A DNA stretch of 64,000 nucleotides from Isoetes taiwanensis (taxonomy: Eukaryota > Streptophyta > Lycopodiopsida > Isoetales > Isoetaceae). The translations under genes and the position numbers were made by a program. The first letter of the stretch is position 1; each line of letters begins with the position of its first letter. The notes under the pieces are model-generated. The model was not told the origin of the DNA, searched no databases, and worked only from the letters and a program-made list of their open reading frames with translations. This document shows, piece by piece, positions 47,606 through 59,183 of the stretch. The DNA lies in NCBI GenBank assembly GCA_021234155.1, contig JAJEKV010000073.1:4870001-4934000 (forward strand), given 5' to 3'.

Positions 47606-50600
47606 TCATAAGTAAGTATGAATCTGAAGATAGTGCTCCCAAATATGGCTCTTCACCTCATTAGCAATTGATGAGCACCTGTATGCTTTGACAATTCGTT
47701 GTTGGGCATCAAGAAGGACCTGTGCATCTGAACAAGCAAGACCTTTGAATATGAGAAGATTCCTTCTTTTCAAAATGGACCAGATGATCCATGCAGAAGC
47801 CAAATGAAACGCCCTTTTTGCCAACTACTTGGATAAACTGGTAATAACACCTGCTGGCTATTCAAATTGCAATGAAAGAGGCCTTGAAGCCACAATCAAG
47901 CATGTCGGACATGTCTACATAGGAAGAAGCAATGCTCAATTGTCTCGTCCCTCTGTGCACATAAGGGACAAAGTGCTGACACCTCTGGACGAAATCTGTG
48001 CACCAGAATATTAATGCGCAGACAACGATGAGTGACTTGCCACCATAAAACAGATACTTTGGGATGGAGTAGTTTATCCCATACCCATTTCCATACTGCT
48101 TTCTGCCGATCCCTGGGAATGAACAAAGGCCACTTGGACGAAGGAGGCAAGACGTCCGCACCAAGCAAGACCTTGTACATAGAATTCACCAACTTATCTG
48201 CTTTGACATGCTCATGAACTACCCACGGCTGGGGGTCATCCACTTGTGCTACTGGAGGAAGAATTGAAGACACCTTCTGCCAAATCGCTCGATCCCACCT
48301 TAAAAGGAGGAACTTAGCTCTAAACTCCTCCCATGTCAGCAACTGCCTTTGATTATTATACCAATCAGATATCATATGCACACCTGCTGCTCTCCATCGA
48401 TGCTGCGTCAATGGGTGGACTGAAGCAACCAGAGGACCAACATCCAATGGAATCCACCAACAACTTGCAGTCATGCTAGTGTGCGCAAGATGGTGAAAAT
48501 GAAACAGAGGTTGTACAGTCTCCCATGCAATTATCAATCCTCTAAGAAATGGGGATGCATTAGGGTATGTCGTTAGTGGATAGAACAGAGCCCAGGGGAA
48601 AAGTGGCCTAAGAGACTGAGACCCAAAAGAAATGCACATTTGCAAAGACTGATAAACAATGCGGGAACCCGGGGACTCATCCACATTATTCAAAATTCTC
48701 CAAATAAACTTAGAAATCATCACCTTGCTCTGCGAAAGAAAATTGATCATTCCAAGGCCGCCAAAATGCTTTGGGAACATGCACTTTTCCCAACTGACTT
48801 TGACAGTAGCACCCTCCTCTGTTCCCCCCCAGATGAAGTTCTTGACAACCCTGACGGGAAGTTGTATCTTTGACTGTGGAGCCAACATGAACGAAGCCAT
48901 ATACTGGGTGCTGCTTAAAACCGACTTAGCCACAACAATTCGTCCTGCCATGGAAAGCTTTGCTGTGGACCATCAAAAAAGGTGCTTTTTCAAGCCCTTA
49001 ATCACTGCCTCCCACGCATCTCCTGATGAGATATGAACACCTATAGGGATACCGAGAAGTTTGGTTGCTTTACCATGGGGAAGGATCTTCCATGGAAAGG
49101 TAGCTACACATGGTGGAACTGGAGAGTCCAATGCCCATAGTGCTGTACAATTCTGCCAACCCACAAAAATACCAGATGCTAGGGAAAAGGAATCCAACAA
49201 GGAAATGGCATTCTGCAAATTTTGCTCGTCTACCCTCAGAAAAAGGAAAGTGTCATCCGCATATTGATTACAGATCTACTGCGATCCATTGTTCATAGGA
49301 AGTCCATGCAAGATTCCCTCCTGTGCGGCAAGAGAGAAGACCTGGGCAAGGACCTCAGCCACAACTGTAAATAACAATGGAGCTAAAGGGCAGCCCTGAC
49401 GGATGCCACGACCCACCTGAAAGAATTCTGAGGGTTCCCCTTGGAAGAGAATAGAAGAGCGAGCAGAATAATGAAGCCTCATAACATCAACTGTGAATTG
49501 TGCACCAAAACCAGAGCGTAAGATACATTTCTCTAAGAAGGCCCAGTCAACACTGTCATATGCTTTTGCAAAGTCCAGCTTCAAATATACAATTTCATGG
49601 CCCTGAAGTCGAGCCCAGTAAATACCTTCATAGGCAGCAACTACATTGTTTAATATGCATCGTCGTGGCAGAAATCCTGACTGTGTAGAGGATATGGAAT
49701 CAGCAAGAATATCCCAAAGCTTTTGTGCATAAGCTTTGGCAAAAATCTTGTACACAGAAGATAGTAAGGTGATAAGGCGCCAGTCCGAAATTGTTGAAGG
49801 TTCCTTACACTTAGGAATAAGAGAAATGCAGCCCGAGTTGAGAATTTTGTCTAGACGCCTTTGTCTCTTGAAATCTTGAAATGCGTCGTACACATCATCG
49901 CCAACACAATCCCATAACTCCTGAAAGAACTCCACAGGAATACCATCAATTCCAGGACACTTTCCTTTCTTCAAAAGGAAGGTAGCATCTGCTAAATCAT
50001 TCACCGTAATCTCTGCTTCTAGAGTAGCTCTTTGTTCCGCAGAAATAATAGGATGTATCTTTGTCAGTAATGCCTCCTGAAAATCTGATTGGAAGGGAAG
50101 ACGACGAGAAGCAAAAAAGGAAGAAAAGTGGCCATGCAGAAAGAACTTAAGTTGCTGAGGATCAGAGATGAGAGGCCCATTGAACTTGAAGAGACACCAT
50201 CGCAGAAGCTTGTCTCCGAATTTTTGCAGCTCTAAAAAAGAAGCCTGTGCAACGATCCCCCTCTTTGAACCATTGCAGGCCCGCTTTAACTCGAGCGTGA
50301 TGAACTTGCTCAGCTTCCATCTGTCTAATATTGGCCAAAATCTGCTTCTCCAGCTGGGCATCTGATGGTACAACAGACCTGCAAGCCACTAATTGTTGGT
50401 ACAGAGCAATCAAAATCCCTCGATTAGCAGCAACTTGCTGACGACCCCACTTCTTAGCAAAGGACTTCACGGCAGCTAGAGCATCAACAATCCCAGCCAT
50501 TCCTTTCCTTCTCACAAATGCAGAGGACCAGACTTGCTTGCATCCATCTTTAAACTCCTCATCCTTCAAGTATAAAGTGTTTAACTTGAAATAAGTCTTG

Positions 50601-51700
50601 GTCCTGCTATGTGCCCCATCCTGAGAACAAGAGAAATACTGCAGATTGTGATCTGAAATAGAGCTGTCAAACATGTTTTGACGAGAGAAATTATGCAAAT
50701 ATGTAGCTGCCAATGCATTATAATAGCCCCCCGCCATGACGCGTGCATATGCTCTACCAGCCTCAAGCCGCCCATTGCACCAAGTGAAGGTTCCATCGCC
50801 ATCCACCTCTACCAAGCCACAACCATGTATCAAGCGCCGCCATTGTTCACGCGTTCAGAGCCTTGGATGACTTGATCCTCTCACAGACCGATCAACTTCC
50901 AACTCTACCATATTGAAGTCACTCACCAAAGAACCATGCAACATGAGCCCCCAAATAAACTAGTTTGGATCTCAAAGCACCCCGTGAGTGCACCTCTCTC
51001 GATGAGGTCTATTGTGTGCATACACATTCACTAGTCCCCACTCTTGTCCCTTATCAAACCACTTGATAATGATCCAAATGACCAAATCATCAACATGATC
51101 AATGTGATTTGCTATATCATGTCTCCATGTCCGTAAGGACCCCGCTTTTGCCGAAGTCCGGCCGCAAACCACCAAGATGTTATATTTCCTACCATCACGT
51201 AAGCTACCTTTTGCACATCCTCTTTTTTTTGTGCTCTTGTAGACAATAGAAATCTGAATTCATTCTAGCAAGAGCCATGGAAAGTCTGCTCCTTTTAGTT
51301 GGGGAGGAAGCAACACCTCGAACATTCCAAGAAACCAGGCTTCATAATGCAGAGGGTCCGTGGACGTGTCCAAATCCATGGAGTCACTATTAGCAGATGA
51401 TACTTCCACCGATCAGCCCAGCCAGTCCAGGAGGATGCGAGGAAGGGTTGTAACAATGGTAGCCACTTCACCGTTCACCGGAGTAGCACACTCAACAGAA
51501 AGAGATTGTGGTGCAATAGTGTTTCTCTAATCCGCAACTCTCTTCATATGAGGGATGGACCACTCACCGCGAGATGCTTCCAAATTTCCTCGCTTATGCA
51601 GCAATGATGACGCAAAGCCTCTCACGCTGCTCATTAGGAAGAGCAGCTTGGGATGAAGAGGAGGAGGGAGGAGAGGGAGAAAGAGGGGCGGAATAGACAC
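47606..51700 (-). pseudogene. L1 ORF2: endonuclease, RT, zinc-finger tail
   Basis: ORF2 nicks the target and copies the RNA. On minus, the endonuclease end shows DGTFTWCNGR and SDHNLQYFS (about 50795-50640); its start (to about 51700) is broken. RT has LKLDFAKAYDSVDW (near 49565), GRGIRQGCPLAPLLFTV (near 49400) and NQYADDTFLFL (near 49250). Then come LLGIPIGVH and MAGRIVVAKSVLSS. A C-terminal zf-RVT finger reads CPLCAQRDETIEHCFFLC (near 47930). A TAG at 49276-49278 just before YADD and a TGA at 48973-48975 are single stops in one continuous frame (50373 to 47896). Frameshifts lie near 50370 and 47890. It is not active as it stands. Confidence 0.9.
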
Positions 51701-52022
51701 GAGCGTAAGCAGTCGGCTAGGACCCGGCCGGGCAAGACTAGAGAGGGATCAAAGGAAGATGGAGACACTTGGCCATGGGTCGCATGTTGCGGGAGCAAAG
51801 GGAGGTGTTCTTCTAATGCAAAAACTAGAGAATGCCGCAAAGATCGTGAAACATGTCTGCAAGCTCAGGGCCATTAAGTAGTGACAAACCATATTTGAAG
51901 AACAGTGGACCACTTTACAACAGATTTTGGGAGAGATGCATCAGCTGGAAGAGAGACACAAATACGAGGACCATTCACAATAGAGTGAGCAAGATGGAGA
52001 CCCAAGCCACTAGCAATAGCCA

Positions 52023-53026
52023 TCATGAACTCTGGAACCTGCAACTCAATAGGAAAATCTTCCAAGGCAAACCAAAGATGGCATCCGGGTGCACTAGTCT
52101 TGCTAGGCAAAAGCCGAGTGTATACGATACAAAAAGATAGTGCCCCCATAAAGGATCTACTCCCCGCTCCACCAGCTTATCAACTGCTATGGGAGACCCA
52201 AACATGATTAGGAAATAATTGTTTTCCTTATCAAGGACCTTCAAAGACTCATGCTGGGGTAGACCCAATCTTTGTAGATGCTGCTTTAACCAAAAGCCCA
52301 TCCTTCTCAGATTGACAAACTGACCAGTAAAGTGACACACAACAGCATGAGAGACAAGATTCTGAATACACTGTAAATGTACCCCGTGATCAATCTCAAC
52401 TACAGGAAGCCCCGCCTGTGTGAAAGCATTGGCGCACTCACTAGTCTCATAAAAGACACTCTCTGAAGGGAGTTGAATGTCCATCTTATCTTCCGCAGCC
52501 TGTAACTCCTTCAAGTATGCAGACACTCCCTTCTTATTATTCTCCATCATAATATTCACAGCAGCCGTAATACGAGCAGAGCGTATACCAGATGTCATAT
52601 CACGCTTTAACCAATCACTAAAGCGTGCACGTGGCACACGAGCAATTGTATCACTAGAGGTCCAAGGAGCAGGAGCAGAGGTAGGAGCAGGCAGAAGAGC
52701 CGCAGAAGAGGAAGGAGTAGAAGGCAAAAATCCAACAGAGGTAGATGGAAAATGGGAAGCACGAGGACTAGGATGCACATGAGAACAAGGACCACAATTG
52801 CAGCAGATGAGGAAGCAGTGAGAGGCGGAAATTGTTGCAAAGTAGTGGATGCACTAGCAGAAGAATGCGCAAAAGCAAAAGGATTGAAACGTGAGTTAGC
52901 AAGCAAGGAAGGAGGAATTACAGAAGCACTAGATTGCATAGGGGAGGCAGAAACAGAAGAGAAAGCCATGGAAGCAGCATTGACAGAAGAAATAACAACT
53001 GAGGAAGACATATCAGGGTTAACCAT
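52023..53026 (-). pseudogene. L1 ORF1 (gag-like, DUF4283 type)
   Basis: ORF1 of plant L1s is an RNA-binding protein of the particle. The N-terminal part (from the ATG near 53026, MVNPDMSSSVVISS) is Ser/Ala-rich. A frameshift near 52750 leads to a frame ending at 52023. That part contains RARFSDWLKRDM, then VVCHFTGQFVNLRRMGFWL, YFLIMFGSPIAVDKLVE and WGHYLFVSYTLGF, the DUF4283-like fold. Another frame (52149-51874) has FPIELQVPEFMMAIASGLG and RICVSLPAD, continuing the domain. No CCHC knuckle was noticed. Two frameshifts break it. Confidence 0.75.
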
Positions 53027-53075
53027 AGAGGCCGAAATGGGAAACCCCAAATCCGGCACTGATTCCGATGTTGGG

Positions 53076-53090
53076 CACTTGCTATGACTT
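53076..53090. repeat. Right target-site duplication of the L1
   Basis: CACTTGCTATGACTT, identical to 47444-47458. Together they define the L1 limits and the pre-insertion site. Confidence 0.93.
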
Positions 53091-53400
53091 CACTTATATG
53101 TATCACAAAGTGCAGTTCGCATTCTATGGTTATCTTGAACCATCAAATTTGACCAATTATTTTTAACATGAACAAAGAAGGTTAACTATCCCAAGTAAAT
53201 ACACGTAACAAGGGGTTGAATATGGACATGTATAACAAAAATAATCCTTGTATATTTGACTCCTAAAATAATTAACATTCAATTCCTTAACGTATATATT
53301 TTTTGTGAACAACATAAATCCTGTCCGGCATCGTCGAAACATGGTCTTTATAAAATACAAAATCACGTTTTATAACCTTTGAACTTAATGCCCGACAAAA

Positions 53401-53430
53401 AGCCCTGCAACGCTGGGCACTTTTTCTAGT
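53401..53430 (-). other. Inverted Helitron-like terminus
   Basis: Read on minus: CTAGAAAAAGTGCCCAGC then GTTGCAGGGCT, almost the same as the unit start at 12993-13020 (CTAGAAAAAGTGCCCAGC then GTTGCTGGGC). It shows that the motif is a dispersed element end that can occur in either orientation, not a one-time feature of the tandem array. Confidence 0.7.
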
Positions 53431-53462
53431 TATCACATAATATTTTAAACAAAACATTTATT

Positions 53463-53650
53463 CGACCTACTCCGCGACCTTTGGTCATGCACACATGCAG
53501 TGCATTATAGCTGGAAAACATTTAGGATGATCCCATCATCGCCCACAATCACCAACTTACATGATCTCCGATCATGCACTTACGCAGTGCATCATGGCTT
53601 AGAGAACATTTAAGATGATATCATCATCGGCAATGATCCAACGCTTACAT
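53463..53650. repeat. Two-copy tandem repeat, about 88-bp period
   Basis: GGTCATGCACACATGCAGTG (53483) and GATCATGCACTTACGCAGTG (53571) begin two diverged units that go on through GAACATTTAAGATGAT-like and CATCATCG blocks. No coding content. Confidence 0.7.
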
Positions 53651-53744
53651 GTATGCATCTTAGCTACACCAAGATGCATACGCTCTTCCCATCTTAAGCA
53701 CTACATGCTAAAGCTACAACTTACTTGACGAGCAGGCATTGACT

Positions 53745-54440
53745 AAGTCGGAGAGTCGAATGCTTTATCAAGAATTAACTCAGGAACAATCTCAAGTTGC
53801 TTCTCTGTCATCTCCAACAATGTTGGAGTCTTCAAAACTTCCTCCGGGTTTAGAGTATGCTTCTTTAATAAGCTTACGTAGAAGACCTTGTGAACTTTTA
53901 AATGAGCAGGTAATTCAAGCTTATAGGATTGGCTCATCGTCAAGGGGTATTGAGACAACACATCTGCAACATGATATCTCAAAATCAATATTCTTCCAAG
54001 AACTCCATCCATCTCCACTGCCTCAAATGAGATGTGGTTGCTTAAATATATACTAGAGGCTCTGGTGGTCGGTATCCAACTTAAACCTTCTTCCCAACAA
54101 ATGATGCCTCCATACCTTTAGAGCTCTTACTATTTATAGAAGCTTTTGGTCATGCATTGAGTAGTACGTTTCACCGTCGTTCATCTTACGAGAGTTGTAA
54201 GCAACTAGTCGTTCTTCTTGCATCAAGGCCACAGCGGTTGCAATGTAACTTGCATCTGTCGCTACCAACTTATCCTTCTTTGGATCTGAAAGGGTGAGCA
54301 CTGGTGCCGTCTTTAAGACTTTCTTGAGCTTGTCGAAGTTTTCTTGAACTTTTCATTCTCAATGATCCTTCCAATCCTTGATCTTCTGCAATTTGGTGAG
54401 GTCCGCGAGCGCCGCGACTTTGATGGTCCTTCACAAAGTT
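53745..54440 (-). pseudogene. Deleted chromovirus pol fragment (RT end, RNase H, integrase end)
   Basis: On minus, the order is RT end ([13 protein letters not shown]-like, about 54430-54380), RNase H ([14 protein letters not shown], about 54275; [24 protein letters not shown] near 54060), then ADVLSQ. This joins directly to the integrase C-terminus (SYKLELPAHLKVHKVFYVS, about 53925-53865) and ends in the chromodomain at ILDKAF (53765). The integrase zinc and core domains are missing, an internal deletion of roughly 1 kb relative to the element at 7-11 kb. It belongs to the same family but is clearly diverged. At 54440 it is cut by the poly(T) of the next LINE. Confidence 0.82.
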
Positions 54441-54448
54441 TCTGTAGT

Positions 54449-56575
54449 TTTTTTTTTTTGAGGGAATGAGATTTTTTCCATTAATTATAGATTAAAAAGT
54501 ACATGTTATTCAAGTACTTGACCAAAGCAGATCAACATACTAGAATAAAAAGTGAGCAAAACATAAAATAGAGTATGTAGATATTCCAATGTATATCCAA
54601 GTAGTAGTGGAGTGATATGCATCTTAGAACAAAATTATACTGATAAATACTGCCTTATATCTCTATAAGATAAATATTGGAATTCTGCTTCTTGATAATC
54701 TGAAATATTTGAAGGTCCTTGTGACAGCACAGAGTCGCCAATTACCTGAAAAATTGGAGATGAAATATGACAACACAATAGCAGATTAGATGTGGAAACA
54801 AAACCTATGGATCAAGGAATGGAAAATGATCAGAGAAGGTCGGCTGCAGGATAAAGTTGGTTTGCCTTCCCCAGTCCAAACATTCCAGTAGATCAGAAAC
54901 ACAGGATGTGGCCATTAAGATAAGCAAATTCCCATATGCATCTGCTTTTTCCCTGTGGTAGTAATAGCACTCCCTGTAAAATGTGAACTGCTTCTCTGTC
55001 ATTTGCAAGCTGGTGGTTTCCAGAAACCAAAATAAAGTGTACATCTGGTAAGTACTCTTGCAGAACTCATATGCCCACTGAATCTCAGAAACTGGGAATT
55101 CCTCAAGCCTTGGGAAGATTCTCTCATGAATTTTGGATTTCCAATAGTAATCCTGATAAGCATTAACCTGAGTGTTGATCTGACCCTTATATTTGATAGC
55201 TTCTTTGTGATCAAAACTGGTGTCCAGATCCCTCTTGCAAAACTCCAGATATTCTAGCATAATCATAATAAATACTGCTATTAGTATTTGAACAATGCAA
55301 TTTGAATAAACTTTCCATAGAAACTCCCAATACTATTCTATTTTTCGCTTAATGAATCATTCTGCCCTTTTTGAACAACAACAGTACTTTGCAATTCATG
55401 AATGATGTTTATTTTGATCCAATAAATGGAAGTCGGATGGTTTCCATATAAACATCTGTTCCTGTGTTTCCAAATGTGAAATAATCAATGAAGGAAGTAG
55501 ATTTTTTAACATTGAATTTATCCTCACACCAATTCCATAAGTCATTTAGCTTTCTACAATGGAAAATATGAGTCATTGACTCAGATGAATCTTGACATAA
55601 AGCACAAATCGAGGATATAGGGTCCAGGCCATTATTAAGTCTGCTAGGACTATATAGTTTGGCAGCAGATTCCAAATTAGGAAGGCTTTTATTTGCCCTT
55701 AACGAAATGAAGAAAGAAATTTTAGGGGTACAGAATCAAAGCCAAATATTCTTGCAGAGTTTAGAGTCCAACTCATCATTGATATTCCAGTAATGTTTAG
55801 CTTTAGAAGGCTTATCATTGTTTGCTAGCAGGCTGTATACAGTGGAGACCTTATATTTAGACTTACCCTTACAAATCCAGTCCATAAGCAGGGCATTAGT
55901 TCTGAGATCAGAATTTGATAAAAAGGCTTTTATGTAGTTGTAGAGCTTTTTATCAGACAGAGTACCATTCAATTTCCTCTTTAGAGCTGTCCATGTGATC
56001 CATCTATTATCCATTTGTAGATCCCCAATGGTGTTAATTCCAGCATTTTTCCATTTCCTGTAAATCCTAGGATGCTTGAATGCTAGGGGAGTATTTCTAG
56101 AATTTGAGAGAGTAGAATTCCAAAATATTGAAGTATGCGTATTAAAATTATTAACCCCCTGATGTTCATAGCAACCTGAAATTTTATTCCAAGCAATTAT
56201 CATATTTCTCATAATTGGTGAGATGTCAGGTGCAGGCTGGATTGAAAAGAAGGCAGAAGAAGGCAAAGAATGCTCAATGGTTGGGTGGCCTTTAAATTTG
56301 CATTTTTCCAACCAGTATTTGATAAATACAGTGGCTGGATTATTTTTTTGGAAAAGAGCTTTCCATATATATTTGGCAACTAAGGCTGAGCCCTGAAGGA
56401 AAAGATTTTTACATCCAATGCCACCTTTGGATTTAGGCTTAGTTAGGTAATTCCAGTTGATAAGATGATTTTTGCCCCATATGAAGTTCCTGACAATTTT
56501 CTCTAACTGCAGATAGATAGATTTGGGAGCAAGCAGAGCAGAAGAGAAGTAAATGTGAGAGCTTGTGCTGCCATG
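54449..56575 (-). mobile_element. 5'-truncated L1 LINE, antisense
   Basis: The plus-strand poly(T) at 54449-54461 is the complement of a poly(A) tail. Reading minus, the sequence holds the post-RT part of ORF2 only, from about 56575 (FIWGKNHLINWNYL, near 56480), with no RT or endonuclease. Such 5' truncation is normal for LINEs. It lies directly against the chromovirus fragment at 54440. No target-site duplication was found, so a later deletion at the right side is possible. Confidence 0.82.
54805..56530 (-). pseudogene. L1 ORF2 C-terminal region
   Basis: Frames on minus: 56311-55736 (RNMIIAWNKISGCYEHQG, RWITWTALKRKLNGTLSD), 55675-55409 with a zf-RVT-like finger CALCQDSSESMTHIFHC, and 55266-54805 (EYLEFCKRDLDTSFDHKEA), which is less typical. 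The first two match the distal part of plant L1 ORF2. Frameshift near 55735. It differs in sequence from the L1 at 47.5-53.1 kb, so it is another L1 family. Confidence 0.72.
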
Positions 56576-59183
56576 CTATGGCAGCATGGAAGAGCAAGGC
56601 ACATTTCAAGACTAATCCTTACACTTTGATCTGAATTTCAAGGCACTAGAAGAATGCTTTATTGGCATACATTGAAAGCTTGAAGAGCAAGGAGAGGACA
56701 ATTGACTCAGGTCACTCAAAAGAAGCAAAAGAAGAATCAAGCAAAAGAAAAAAGGAGAAAGAAAAAGAAGACCCCTAGAAGATCATCTCTTGGTATGTGA
56801 TCATTTGAGTTCTTGACATCTTTATGCAGTTTGACTCCCATTCCACATATCCCATACCTTCCACCACCATGAAACACCCATGAGATTTTGAATTCCATGC
56901 CTACAATTCCTTTCCAAGTCAAACTTAGCTTTGAAGATTCTTTCTAGTCAAAACTACACTTTCGAGAACCATTCATATGCTACACACTTCTCACACCACT
57001 TCCTCACCATCCAAAGGTCTAAAACTTCATTTGACTTGGTCATACATGTGGTCAAAACTCAACATTTCATACATCAAAGTCAAAGAAAAGGGAAAATCAT
57101 AAAATCCCTAAGGGAAACGTTCAAAACTCAAGGTTGCGTAAGGAAATGCCAAAGTGTTGCATTTTACAAAAATTGACCCATGAAGGGTGCATTCTAAGTG
57201 CCAAGTCACCATACACATCACCACTCTAGTCATGCCATGTCATGCTTCCATTTCCATGTTCAAACTAGAAATCTTTGTCAAAAGCCTTAAAATTGCACCC
57301 ATAAGATGACACATCACCTTGCCACATCATCATTAGCACCACCACATCATGTCACACACATCATGATCACATCACTTGAAATTTTGACTAGAAAGAATTT
57401 TCTAAGCCAAGTTGATTGACACGTCACCATCACCATTTGCCATGTCATGTCTACCTAGCCTTGTCACCACTCTCACATGCCACATCATTCTCCCCTTGAG
57501 CCATGTTTAAGACAAAGTCGAAAATGCCCTATTGCAAAAAAGATTCCAGAATCTTCTAGAGCACAAAAAAGATTCCCTTTGGAAAAAAAAAATTTGAAAA
57601 ACTGATTTATCTTGATCCTTATATTCGCTTCCCAGGGAATCGTGCCATAGTCTTTGGAATAAATTTTTCTTCCTATCTACCCCCCCCAAGCCTATTTTTC
57701 TTCCCAGCCAATCTCCCCATGCCACGTGGAACATCTGGGTGTGTGGGGCGGTGGAGGTACCGAATCCCACGTGGATATTGCACGCAATTATTATAAATTA
57801 AGGATTTTCTTTTCCTTATATACCTTGAGCTGCCAATTTAAAAACTGCTAGTGGGATATATCGCTCGAATTTTCAAGAACCCTAAAACCTGAGAGCGCCA
57901 AGATCCGGTCGATTCGGCCAAACCAACTGCTCAATCATACTTCAAACCTGTCGAATCACCCTGTTTAATGCCAAGAACACATATTGGAAGCAAAAAGACA
58001 GAGAATTGAACGGAATTAATCAAGAACGCAACAGAACAGAGCATCTACAAAAGGGGCTTTTTAACAGAAGGAAAAATCGAGGGCTTTAAGGCGAAGAAGC
58101 GAATGTTTGCTTTGAAGAAGGACCGGCTTGATTGATTAGACCTTGATTCTGACCTCCTTACTTGATTTGCAATTCAGATTATTGACTGAATTATCTGAAT
58201 TGATTTATTGTCTACCTATTTGATCCTGTGCCCAAGACTCAGAGCTTGGGATTCATATTGTTTGCTTTTGAGTACCTGAGTTAATTGAAAATCCGACCGT
58301 TGTTGTTGAATATTTGTGCCACTTGTTGATCTATTCTCAAAAAAGCAGCTGCCACTAGAGTTTCTTTGCTACATCTCACCTTACCAGCTAAATATCATGA
58401 ATGTGTCATCTCAGCATGTTTCATGCAAGTGTAAAACAATCCCTATGCTATTCTAAACCAACAATACAAGGTTGAATTATCTATTCTAGATCTGTCATAG
58501 TAGAAGTCAGCATCAAGCATTAGAATGAGGCATAGAGGTGCCTAGGGCATCAAGATTATTATCTCATGCATACTAGTCGTAGGAACAATACTAGTCGTAG
58601 GAACAATAGAATTGGTGTGCATTACTTCCATTAATAGGCTTATGTTCCCAACCATTTACACTTTGTAGCAGTCAGCCAGAGAATATTCAAAAAGAAAAAA
58701 ATCTAGAATTCTATTTGCCAAAAGCATCAAGGCCCTTTGTGTGCAGACCTTTTCAGAGTGGGCAAAGTTTTCAAAACCTAAAAATCCACTTCCAATAGTG
58801 AGATCATAAATTGAGCTCTCTGCCAGAGATATTGACCAGAAATTGACTGGGTCAGGAGCAATAATTTGGCCTATCCAGCCTTGTCAAAACCTCTCAGACT
58901 TTTGCAGCTAGACAATTACAGGTGTTGAGCATCTGTGCAAACAAGAATCATGAACAAAGCTCAAATGGTGTGCATGTGGCAGACTTTTTTCTGAGGCAGA
59001 CTTTTTATCATTCAGGGAAAACTGCTTCAAATAATTTCTTGAGCATTATCCCTAGAGTTTTTGCACTCAGAGTGGTTGCCTTATGCAACCTGGAGGTTCT
59101 AAACCACTGAGGTTGAAGGTTTTGCCAGGAACACCTTCAACATTTTGGAGGTTCTATCGAGACCTTTCCTGGAATCTGGACTC
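56576..59183 (+). other. Probable LTR and leader of the Tat-like element
   Basis: About 2.6 kb without a protein domain. A purine-rich tract lies at 56721-56772 (AAAAAAGGAGAAAGAAAAAG core). It is followed by sequence with CACATCA-type repeats (57190-57370), a C8 run (57679-57686), TATA-like TTATAAATTA (57791) and CTTATATACC (about 57815). This is the expected place for a 5' LTR and leader of the element that starts coding at 59184. LTR borders and a primer-binding site were not identified; the usual TGGTATCAGAGC is absent. Confidence 0.4.
56721..56772. repeat. Purine-rich tract
   Basis: About 50 bp almost only A and G on plus. It could be a polypurine tract of a retroelement ending here, or simple low-complexity sequence. 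Confidence 0.6.

Larger units (their letters stand above)
47459..53075 (-). mobile_element. Nearly complete L1 LINE, antisense
   Basis: A 5.6-kb insertion bounded by perfect 15-bp target-site duplications, with a poly(A) tail (plus-strand poly(T) at about 47457-47466). On minus it has ORF1 (53026-52023), endonuclease, RT, and a zf-RVT/RNase-H-like tail. The 5' end (CCCAACATCGGAATCAG) leaves almost no 5' UTR before ORF1, so slight 5' truncation is possible. Stops and a few frameshifts are present, but long frames remain, which points to a fairly recent insertion. It landed in sequence next to an inverted Helitron-like end (53401-53430). Confidence 0.95.

Noticed and set aside
51634-51840. Arg/Glu-rich or Leu/Ser-rich frames on both strands
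   Set aside because: Compositional frames inside the L1 between endonuclease and ORF1; no independent gene.
56565-56590. Palindrome TGCTGCCAT-GCT-ATGGCAGCA at the truncated L1 edge
   Set aside because: Possible hairpin or breakpoint mark, but a single short palindrome without copies seen elsewhere.
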